The notes below the pieces were generated by a model. The model saw nothing but the letters and a program-made list of their open reading frames with translations. It searched no databases and was not told the origin of the DNA. From Catenulisporales bacterium (GTDB lineage: Bacteria > Actinomycetota > Actinomycetes > Streptomycetales > Catenulisporaceae): a DNA stretch of 41,792 bases. Shown in pieces: positions 26,746-33,879 of this stretch; position 1 is the first letter of the stretch; each line of letters opens with the position of its first letter. The position numbers and the translations under genes are program-made. The DNA lies in assembly GCA_019510485.1 (NCBI GenBank), contig JAEKKI010000174.1, positions 1-41,792 of the forward strand. The letters run 5' to 3'.

Positions 26746-27823
26746 ACTCGGTTCCCCCGCTCCTCGTCACATACTCCGCCGAGACGATCTTGCCGATCGT
26801 GCGGCTGCCCACCACGTCGTTGCGGTGCTCTTGCTGCGCGCGCACCACGATGCCCTCACGGATGTGCGCGCTCGTGCCGCTGACGGTCTCCTTGCCGGAG
26901 GCGACGGCCAGCAGCAGCGCCTCATCGTAAGGGCCTTCATACAGCACCGGCACCCCGGGGATGTCCAGGTCCGCGACCGAGGCCAGGGCCTTGGCCAGCT
27001 CGGGCACGTCGAGCCAGCGGACTGTGCCGTCGACGTCGACGCAGATGTCGAAGACGGCGTAGCCGGGGCGGTCCTGGGCGTCGGCGCCGTAGGCCAGGTC
27101 TTGCACGCCCTTTCCGTAGACCTCGCCATAGATGCCGACGCGGCGCGCGCCGTAGGACTCGGCGATCCGGGCGGCGGCCTCGGGCAGGCGGTAGCCGCGG
27201 ACGGTGCGCCAGTAGAGGTTCTTGTCGGCCTCGGCCAGGGCCAGATACTTGGCGCCGAATCCCTTGGACGACACCAGGTGCTCCCCGGTCTCGGCCAGGT
27301 ACGTGTACAGGCAGCAGGTGCCGTGCACCTTCTCGGTGGCGGACACCGGTTCGCCGGGTTCGAAGATGCCGGGATAGCGGGCGATGTTCTCGATGTCGGT
27401 CCACGGCAGCAGGTCGACGGCGGAGACGACGTCCCCGGACATGCTCACCGGCACCGGCGGCACCCACTTGACGATGCCGAGTTGCTCGGCGAAGTCCGCG
27501 CCGCCGCGGTGCGCGGCGGCCAGGTCGACGCCGTCGAGCGCCTTCGGGCGGCAGACGATGCCCTGGGACAGCTCGCCGCGCAGCCGGATGGCCTTGACAC
27601 GGTCCTTGGCCGGGCCGGCGAGCCGGCCGGTGAGGCCCAGCTCCTCGATCAGGTCCGGCGGCAGCACGGCCTGCTCGGGGATGTATATCGCGTAGTCACC
27701 GGTCCGGTAGGCGCCTTTGGCGACGACGGCGCGGAACAGGCCGACCTGCGCCAGCTCCAACGCGTCGGCGTTGGGGTGGACGTGGATGGTCAGCGGCTCG
27801 GCGGTGACACGCAGGGTGGACAT
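26738..27823 (-). CDS. Rnl5-family RNA ligase (DraRnl-type)
   Basis: The 361-residue protein matches the ligase family founded by Deinococcus radiodurans DraRnl, which seals 3'-OH/5'-phosphate RNA nicks. An N-terminal OB fold (about 1-125, MSTLRVTAEPLTIHVHPNAD) is the hallmark of this family. The nucleotidyltransferase domain has the adenylation lysine Lys165 in ATEKVHGTC, the same residue number as in DraRnl, then IYGEVYG (motif III-like), YAVFDICVD and motif IV IREGIVVR (322-328), and ends with a RTIGKIVSAEYVTR segment. The ATG at 27823 is chosen because the OB fold begins right after it, although the frame is open 40 codons upstream. A 171-nt gap before it could hold a separate promoter. 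Confidence 0.93.
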   Translation of the reverse strand: MSTLRVTAEPLTIHVHPNADALELAQVGLFRAVVAKGAYRTGDYAIYIPEQAVLPPDLIEELGLTGRLAGPAKDRVKAIRLRGELSQGIVCRPKALDGVDLAAAHRGGADFAEQLGIVKWVPPVPVSMSGDVVSAVDLLPWTDIENIARYPGIFEPGEPVSATEKVHGTCCLYTYLAETGEHLVSSKGFGAKYLALAEADKNLYWRTVRGYRLPEAAARIAESYGARRVGIYGEVYGKGVQDLAYGADAQDRPGYAVFDICVDVDGTVRWLDVPELAKALASVADLDIPGVPVLYEGPYDEALLLAVASGKETVSGTSAHIREGIVVRAQQEHRNDVVGSRTIGKIVSAEYVTRSGGTEYE

Positions 27824-27994
27824 GGCGTTCTCGTCTCGTGGGTGGGGATCGTGAGGTCTTCCGGGAGTGGACTCCATGACCGTAGAGGTCAGGGTTCTGA
27901 GGCGCCTAACGGTTTTCGCGCTGATGGGTTCGCGCCGGAGCACTGGCCGAGAACGAATGCCGGCCGGCGCGGCGCTGTGAAGGCACGGTGGGAG

Positions 27995-28843
27995 CTAGCG
28001 CTGGGGGCCTGTCGCCGTTTCCAGGTCCAGCGTCCAGTAGTCGTGCACCTGGCGGTAGCCGATGCGCTGGTAGAGGGCGTTGCTGGTGGGATTCCCCAGG
28101 TCGGTGAACAGCACGACTTCGTGGCCTGCTTCCCGGGCACGCCGGCTGATCGCCGCGGTGACGGCTCCGGCGTAGCCGCGACCACGCAGGGTCGGTGGCG
28201 TGTAGACCGGGGCGACGCGTACCGTGCCGCCGACCGGCACGGTCGCACCGGCCATGGACACCGGGACGCCGTGGACTTCCCACAGCATCAGCCCGTCGTT
28301 CGCGATGCGGTCGTCGACGACGCGGTCGTGGTCGTGGGCGGGCTGGCCGGTGTCGGCGGCGAACGCGCTGAACCAGTCAAACAAACCGTCGCGGTCGGCG
28401 GGCCCGGCGGGCCGGGCGGTCCCCGGAGGTGCGGGCCGGGGTGGCGTCAGGTCAACCAGCCGATAGAGGCGGTGCCGCTCGGATACCTTCGATCCCCGGC
28501 CCGTGGTTGCCTGCCACGCTCGCGCGAACGCCTCGGCGATGTCGGCGGGAGCAGTGATGGCGCCGGCGCCCCGCTGTACCTCGACCAGCTGCGCGACGGC
28601 CTGCGCCGGCAGGCCGGTGACCAGGGTCGGCCGCGGGGGCGTGCGCAGAAAAGCACCCTGCACGGCCTCGCCGGAACAGTACCAGCCGAACTGCGGTGTC
28701 TCAGCTCCGTAGGCTGCGGCACCGCGCCTGCGCAGGGTCGCCGCGACGGTCAGCAACACGGTGTTGCGGACCGGGTCGGCGATCAGGAAGCTTCCGGCTG
28801 CACGTTCGAACTCTTCCAGGTCGGATGTCACATGCCAGGCCAT
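27995..28843 (-). CDS. GNAT-family acetyltransferase within the RNA-repair row
   Basis: The 282-residue protein has a divergent N-terminal half (MAWHVTSDLEEFERAAGSFL) and a C-terminal GNAT domain with the acetyl-CoA loop TLRGRGYAGAVTAAISRRA and the strand VVLFTDLGNPTSNALYQRIG followed by YRQV. This arrangement is common in FR47-like acetyltransferases. It lies 54 nt after the Pnkp remnant and 171 nt before the Rnl5 ligase, all on one strand. Whether it has a role in RNA repair or is a passenger is unknown. ATG 28843 is preferred to the GTG five codons upstream because homologous N-termini begin MAW-like. Confidence 0.85.
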   Translation of the reverse strand: MAWHVTSDLEEFERAAGSFLIADPVRNTVLLTVAATLRRRGAAAYGAETPQFGWYCSGEAVQGAFLRTPPRPTLVTGLPAQAVAQLVEVQRGAGAITAPADIAEAFARAWQATTGRGSKVSERHRLYRLVDLTPPRPAPPGTARPAGPADRDGLFDWFSAFAADTGQPAHDHDRVVDDRIANDGLMLWEVHGVPVSMAGATVPVGGTVRVAPVYTPPTLRGRGYAGAVTAAISRRAREAGHEVVLFTDLGNPTSNALYQRIGYRQVHDYWTLDLETATGPQR

Positions 28844-28897
28844 GCCCCACCGTCGCACAGTGCGCTGGGCGCGGCCTACCGGATTTCGCCCCGGAGC

Positions 28898-29152
28898 TCA
28901 CAACCGCGGATCCACCGGCTCCGACTCCAAAGCCAGCACCGCGAACACCGCCTCATGCACCCGCCACAACGGCTCCCCACCCACGAACCGCTCCAGCGCC
29001 TCCAGCCCGAGCGCGTACTCCCGGCTCGCCAGCGACCGCTTACGGCCCAGGCCGCGCTGACGCAGGCGCTCCAGGTTCGCCGGCTCCAAGTATTCGGGCC
29101 CGTAGATGATCCGCAGGTACTCCGGACCACGGCACTTCACGCCCGGCTGCAC
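28898..29152 (-). pseudogene. out-of-frame C-terminal remnant of Pnkp
   Basis: This 84-codon stretch encodes QPGVKCRGPEYLRIIYGPEY, KRSLASREYALGLEALERF and the terminal VFAVLALESEPVDPRL, which is the conserved end of bacterial Pnkp ligase domains. It starts a few bases from where the 745-residue Pnkp frame ends and is offset by two positions. It has no start of its own and is best read as the original end of Pnkp, disconnected by a deletion. Confidence 0.85.
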
Positions 29153-31374
29153 CGGACCGCGCGGGCCTCGTCGTCGAGGTCGACGACGCGGCGCCGGGTC
29201 GCCGTGAAGAACTCGGGGTCGGCGGCCACCAGCCGGTCGGCCAGCTCGATGTGCCAGGCGTTGCCCTGGCCGACCGCATGGTTCGCGCCCTGCGATGCCA
29301 GGATCTGGAACGGCGCCAGCCGCAGGCCCTCCAGGCCGTCGACCGGCCAGCAGTACCGGCCGTAGGCGGCGGTGAAGGCGACGGCGTCAGCCAGCCGGCG
29401 CTCCTGCCGGGCGGCCAGGTCGCCGACGTCCAATCCGCGCTGCGCGGCGGCAGCCAGAACCGACGTCGCCGCGGCCAACGACGTGCGCGCCGCCGCGCCG
29501 ACCGCCGCGTACTGGTCCCGCAGCAGCCCCATGGCCTTGGCGGACCAAGGCAGCAGTTCGCAGTCCAGCAGCAGCCACTCCGTGTCCAGCTCCGACCACA
29601 GACTGGTCTTGTCAACAGTCGATCGCACCCGGGCCAGCACCGCCTCCACCCGCTCCGGCCGGTCGAAGAACGGCCGACCGGTACGCGTGTAGACGGCGCC
29701 GGTGCTGCCGTCCTCGACGCCGAAGCGGTTCCGGGCGGCGTCGGCGTCGCGAGCCAACACGACCACCGCCCGCGAACCCATGTGCTTCTCCTCGCACAGC
29801 AGTTCCCTGACGCCCTCCGCCCGGTACGCTCCGAACGCCTCGGCCGGGTGCTCCAGGAACCCGGGCAGCGTCGAGGTCCCGCACGGCGCCATCGTCGGCG
29901 GCAGGTACACCAGCCACCGCGGGTCCACCGCGAACCGGCTCATCACCTCCAGCGCGGCGGCGGCGTTCTCCTCCTGCACCGTGATCCGGCCCAGGTGCCG
30001 GGCCTGGACCGTGCGGCGGCCGAGGACGTCGTCCAGGTCGAGCACCCCGGGGTCGCGCCGCACCACGCCGGACGCCGAGGCGAACGTCGTGGCCGCCAGC
30101 GGGCGCACGGGCTCGTACCAGACCGCCTCGGCCGGTACCGAGACCGGCTCGCGCTCCGGGTACCGCAGGGCGCTGAGACGGCCGCCGAACACGACACCGG
30201 TGTCCAGGCACAGGGTGTTGTTGACCCACTCCAGGTCCAGGACCGGGGTGTGTCCGTACAGCACGGTCGCCTGGCCCCGGTAGTCGTTCGCCCACGGGTA
30301 GCGCACGGGCAGCCCGAACTCGTCGGTCTCGCCGGTCGTCTCCCCGTACATCGCGAACGAGCGCACCCGGCCGGAGGCGCGGCCGTGGAACTCCTCCTTG
30401 AGGCCGGCGTGCGCCACCACCAGCTTGCCGCCGTCCAGGACGTAGTGGCTGATCAGCCCGTCGCAGAAGGCGCGGGCCCGCTTACGGAAGTCGTCGTCCT
30501 CGGCGGCCAGCTGAGCCAGCGACTCGGCGAGGCCGTGCGCGACCTTGACGTTGCGGCCGTCCAGGGCGCGCACCAGCTTGTTCTCGTGGTTGCCGGTGAC
30601 GCACAGCGCGTGTCCGGCCTCGACCATGCCCATCACCAGCCGCAGCACGCCGGGCGTGTCGGGGCCGCGGTCGACGAGGTCGCCGACGAAGACCGCGGTG
30701 CGGCCGGCCGGGTGCACGGCGTCGACCGGGCGGCCGGCTTCGTCGCGGACGAGGGTGTAGCCGAGCGAGGTCAGCAGCGTTTCGAGCTCCGAACGGCAGC
30801 CGTGCACGTCGCCGATGACGTCGAACGGGCCGGTGAGATCCCGTTTGTCGTTGTAGGCCTTCTCGTAGGTGATGACGGCTTCGTCGACCTCTTCGACGCC
30901 GCGCAGGACGTGGACCTTGCGGAAGCCCTCACGTGACAGGTTGCGCAGGCCGGCGCGGAGCTCGCGGCGTTGGCGCGAGATGACGCGGGCCGGCAGGTCG
31001 GCTCGGTCTGCTCGGTCGGCGTTGCGGTCGACGCAGACTCGCTCGGGGAGGTCCAGGACGATCGCGACCGGCAGCACGTCGTGTTCGCGCGCCACCTTGA
31101 CCAGGGCTTCGCGAGCCTTGCTCTGCACGTTGGTGGCGTCGACGACGGTCAGCAGACCGCGGCGCAGGCGGATCCCGACGATGTGGTGCAGGAGCGCGAA
31201 GGCGTCGGGGGTGGCCGACTGGTCGTTCTCGTCGTCGGCGACGATGCCGCGGCAGGCGTCGGAGGAGACGACCGCGGTGGAGCGGAAGTGCTGGCGGGCG
31301 AAGGTGGATTTGCCGGAGCCGCTGGTGCCGATCAGGACGACCAGCGACAGTTCCGGGACGGCCAGCTCAGGCAT
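29137..31374 (-). CDS. bacterial Pnkp: RNA kinase-phosphatase with truncated ligase domain
   Basis: Bacterial Pnkp joins three RNA-repair activities in one chain. The 5'-OH kinase is present (Walker A GTSGSGKST 16-24; VVDATNV near 77-83). The metallophosphatase that trims 2',3'-cyclic and 3'-phosphates is present (GDVHGC 188-193, GDLVDRG 231-237, GNHE 261-264, VVAHAG, YGHTP). The ligase starts normally, with adenylation Lys530 in EEKHMGSRAVV and motif III-like EWLLLDCELLPW. After RRVVDLDDEA the frame runs into an aberrant tail and stops at 745 residues, against about 850 in relatives. About 100 nt carrying ligase motif V (EGMVVKP-type) appear deleted. Its ATG overlaps the Hen1 stop by 8 nt, as in other Pnkp-Hen1 pairs. 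Sealing by this copy is probably lost. Confidence 0.88.
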   Translation of the reverse strand: MPELAVPELSLVVLIGTSGSGKSTFARQHFRSTAVVSSDACRGIVADDENDQSATPDAFALLHHIVGIRLRRGLLTVVDATNVQSKAREALVKVAREHDVLPVAIVLDLPERVCVDRNADRADRADLPARVISRQRRELRAGLRNLSREGFRKVHVLRGVEEVDEAVITYEKAYNDKRDLTGPFDVIGDVHGCRSELETLLTSLGYTLVRDEAGRPVDAVHPAGRTAVFVGDLVDRGPDTPGVLRLVMGMVEAGHALCVTGNHENKLVRALDGRNVKVAHGLAESLAQLAAEDDDFRKRARAFCDGLISHYVLDGGKLVVAHAGLKEEFHGRASGRVRSFAMYGETTGETDEFGLPVRYPWANDYRGQATVLYGHTPVLDLEWVNNTLCLDTGVVFGGRLSALRYPEREPVSVPAEAVWYEPVRPLAATTFASASGVVRRDPGVLDLDDVLGRRTVQARHLGRITVQEENAAAALEVMSRFAVDPRWLVYLPPTMAPCGTSTLPGFLEHPAEAFGAYRAEGVRELLCEEKHMGSRAVVVLARDADAARNRFGVEDGSTGAVYTRTGRPFFDRPERVEAVLARVRSTVDKTSLWSELDTEWLLLDCELLPWSAKAMGLLRDQYAAVGAAARTSLAAATSVLAAAAQRGLDVGDLAARQERRLADAVAFTAAYGRYCWPVDGLEGLRLAPFQILASQGANHAVGQGNAWHIELADRLVAADPEFFTATRRRVVDLDDEARAVRCSRA

Positions 31375-33088
31375 CGGCCGTTTCCTCCTTCTCGTTTTCA
31401 GCGGTGAACAGCGCGAGCTGCGTCGACGGGCCGAGATCAGGGTCCTGCTCGCCGACCGGCTGGAAGCGGACGTGGTAGCCGTGGGCGGCGGCGACGCGCT
31501 CGGCCCAGCCGCGGAATTCGGCGCGGGTCCACTCGAAGCGGTGGTCGCTGTGCCGGAACCGGCCGGCCTCCAGGGTGTCGTAGCGGACGTTGTACTCGGC
31601 GTTGGGCGTGGTGACGACGACCGCGCGCGGATGGGCGGCGCGGAACACGGCGTGCTCCAGCGCGGACAGCCGGTGCGGGTCGACGTGTTCGATGACTTCC
31701 ATCAGCACGGCGGCGTCGTAGCCGGTCAGGCGGGCGTCGGTGTAGGTCAGGGCGCTTTGGAACAGGGTCAGGCGCGCCCGGACGCGGTCCGGGAGCCGGT
31801 CCACGCGCAGCTTGCGCGCGGCCATCTGGAGCGCGCGGGCCGACACGTCGACGCCGACGACCTCGGTGAAGGCCCGGTCGTGGAGCAGGTCGCGCAGCAG
31901 GGCGCCCTCGCCGCAGCCGAGGTCGAGGACGCGTGCGGCTTCCACCTCGTGCAGGCTCGCCAGGACGGCGGCGCGGCGGGCGGTCGCCAGGGACTGCTTG
32001 CGTTCGCTCGCGTGGCGCAACTTCGGGTCGGATTCGTTGACGTCGGCGGGGTTGGGGGCGGACGCTGGTGCGGATTCGCCTGGCGCGCCTTCCTCTATTC
32101 GGTGGGTGAGCCCCCTGGGAGGGTGGGGTGTGTCCGGACGGGCTAATGGCGCGACTTGGTCGGTTCCGGTTCCGGTTTCGTGGGCTTGGACGGGAGCGAC
32201 TTCGGTCTGGTCGGATGCGACCTCCGCGTGGTCGATTCCGCTCTCGGCGACTTCAGTCCCGCCCGAAGCGACGTCGACCCTCTGCGGTTCCTCCACCACC
32301 TCGAACCCGACCGCGTTGTCCAACGCCTCCGGCTCCACATCGTCGACCTCTGCCAGCCGCGCCAGCGCCTCGCGCACCAGCGGCTGGCGGCGTGCCAGGT
32401 AGCGGCGGGCGATCGCGGCGCGCAGGGGGTGGGTGCCGAGCCAGCCCTCGCCGACCCGCACCAGCTTGTCGACCTCGTCGCTGGCGACCCAGTAGTGCTT
32501 GGCGCCGTCGAGCGCGGCGAGCAGCACGAACAGGTGCGACAGCGCGTCGGCCAGGCGGACCGTGCCGGTCAGCGTCAGGCTCGTGTAGCGCGAGGCGCCC
32601 CAGTCCGGGAAGGCCGGGTCCAGCGGCACCGGTTCTGCGCCGACCATCCAGCCCAGCGGCTCGAACCAGGCCGCGGCGAGTTCCGGTTCGCGGCAGATCA
32701 GCGTCGGGACTTCGATGCGCAGCGGCAGCGGCGTCTCGGCCAGTTCCGGGCGCTTGTCGCAGCGGCCGCGCAGCGCCGTGCGGAACACGTGGCCCAGCGC
32801 CGAGGCCAGCAACGAGGAGGCGGCGTACGGCCGATCGTTGACGTATTGCGAGAGCGCGAAGTCGGCGCTGTTCCGTCCCCGGCCGCGCACCAGCGCGACG
32901 GGGTCGACTTCGAGCAGCAGCGCGGCCGTGCACTCCTGAGGGCCGGCCGCCGGGTAGAAGACGTGTGCCTTCCCGTAGGTCACATCGAAGACCTGGACCC
33001 GCTCGGGATTCTTGTGCAGCAGGTAGCCCAGGTCGGTGGCCGGCCAGTCGGCGCCGACCGGCGGCGTCGCGGTGATGGTCAGGAGCAT
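31367..33088 (-). CDS. hen1: Hen1 3'-terminal RNA ribose 2'-O-methyltransferase
   Basis: Bacterial Hen1 methylates the 2'-OH at the 3' end of cut RNA before Pnkp seals it, leaving the repaired site resistant to the same ribotoxin. The 573-residue protein has the bacterial N-terminal domain that binds and activates the Pnkp ligase (about 1-250) and a C-terminal SAM methyltransferase with DLGCGEG (389-395). The Mn-binding set is Glu464, Glu467, His468 in MEVIEHVDPHRL and a His from FRHSDHRFEW (513 or 516). Typical bacterial Hen1 is about 460-500 residues; the extra length is an acidic TEVA-repeat linker (about 262-350). It overlaps Pnkp by 8 nt and follows kptA by 55 nt. Confidence 0.94.
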   Translation of the reverse strand: MLLTITATPPVGADWPATDLGYLLHKNPERVQVFDVTYGKAHVFYPAAGPQECTAALLLEVDPVALVRGRGRNSADFALSQYVNDRPYAASSLLASALGHVFRTALRGRCDKRPELAETPLPLRIEVPTLICREPELAAAWFEPLGWMVGAEPVPLDPAFPDWGASRYTSLTLTGTVRLADALSHLFVLLAALDGAKHYWVASDEVDKLVRVGEGWLGTHPLRAAIARRYLARRQPLVREALARLAEVDDVEPEALDNAVGFEVVEEPQRVDVASGGTEVAESGIDHAEVASDQTEVAPVQAHETGTGTDQVAPLARPDTPHPPRGLTHRIEEGAPGESAPASAPNPADVNESDPKLRHASERKQSLATARRAAVLASLHEVEAARVLDLGCGEGALLRDLLHDRAFTEVVGVDVSARALQMAARKLRVDRLPDRVRARLTLFQSALTYTDARLTGYDAAVLMEVIEHVDPHRLSALEHAVFRAAHPRAVVVTTPNAEYNVRYDTLEAGRFRHSDHRFEWTRAEFRGWAERVAAAHGYHVRFQPVGEQDPDLGPSTQLALFTAENEKEETADA

Positions 33089-33143
33089 TGCACGATCGTC
33101 GCCGACCGCCCGCGGCCCGGCAACCGGGTATTAGGGACCTGAA

Positions 33144-33701
33144 TCAGCGCACGAGCGGCACATCGCTCAGGTATCCCGCCGGCACAGCGTCGGTCAGCCA
33201 CACGCCGTTCCCGGTGACGAAGAACGCGTGGCCGTCGGCGTGCATGCGAGCGGCGGCCACGGCCAGCACCGCCGGCTTGCCGTGCCGGCTGCCGACCTTC
33301 TCCGCGGTCTCGGTGTCCGGGGACAGGTGGACGGCGTGCCGTGCCATCGGCAGCAGGCCGTCGCGCCGGATCGCCTCAAGCGAGCGGTGCGCGGTGCCGT
33401 GGTACAGCACCTCCGGCGGCTCGGCCGGCTCGTATCCGAGTTCCACCGGCACCGAATGCCCCTGCCGGGCCCGGATCAGCGCCGCGCTGTCGTCGAACTC
33501 GAAACGCCGCTTGTTGTTCTCGGCCACCACCTGCTCCAACTGCTCGCGGCTGATCGGGCGGCCGTGTGCGGCGGACTGCGCCAGGAGGTCGTCGACCAGC
33601 ACCCAGCCGGCCTCGTCCATCGTCAGGCCGATCGCTTCGGGGTTGTGGCGCAGCCAGTTCGACATCCGCTTCGACAAGCGGACCATCTCTTTCTCATTCA
33701 T
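33144..33701 (-). CDS. kptA: RNA 2'-phosphotransferase (Tpt1/KptA)
   Basis: Tpt1 uses NAD+ to remove an internal 2'-phosphate from RNA, releasing ADP-ribose 1'',2''-cyclic phosphate. The 185-residue length matches the family. The N-lobe has the RNA-binding Arg-His pair in SNWLRHNPEAIGLTMDEAGWV, then NNKRRFEF; the C-lobe NAD+ fold has VLYHGTA, AVHLSPDTETAEKVGSRHG and HAFFVTGNGVWLTDAVP. ATG 33701 is chosen because it places LRHNP at the usual distance; no clear Shine-Dalgarno is present. It heads the RNA-repair row on the same strand as hen1. Presence beside ligases suggests that some junctions carry 2'-phosphate. Confidence 0.92.
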   Translation of the reverse strand: MNEKEMVRLSKRMSNWLRHNPEAIGLTMDEAGWVLVDDLLAQSAAHGRPISREQLEQVVAENNKRRFEFDDSAALIRARQGHSVPVELGYEPAEPPEVLYHGTAHRSLEAIRRDGLLPMARHAVHLSPDTETAEKVGSRHGKPAVLAVAAARMHADGHAFFVTGNGVWLTDAVPAGYLSDVPLVR

Positions 33702-33726
33702 CTTGGCGACCAAGGTCCCGCAGCCA

Positions 33727-33811
33727 CGATCGTGATCGCAACGCGATTTCGCCGGGAAACGCATTCGGCTCCGGGCCCCGCCGGGAATGGGCGACGGGTT
33801 CCGGAGCCGAA
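33727..33811. promoter_or_regulatory. inverted repeats upstream of kptA
   Basis: The 178-nt gap before kptA holds an 11-bp perfect inverted repeat, TTCGGCTCCGG (33764-33774) and CCGGAGCCGAA (33801-33811), with a 26-nt loop, and a smaller CGATC-GT-GATCG palindrome (33727-33738), 26 nt before the kptA start. The first may terminate the upstream glycosyltransferase gene; the second is placed like an operator. A TATATG hexamer on the minus strand (33846-33841) could be a -10 box. All roles are inferred. Confidence 0.4.
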
Positions 33812-33879
33812 CGCTGTACGAGATGCCACCTTCTCGCCGACATATAGGCGTCGCGGCCCGCTCTGGCGTTACACCCCGC

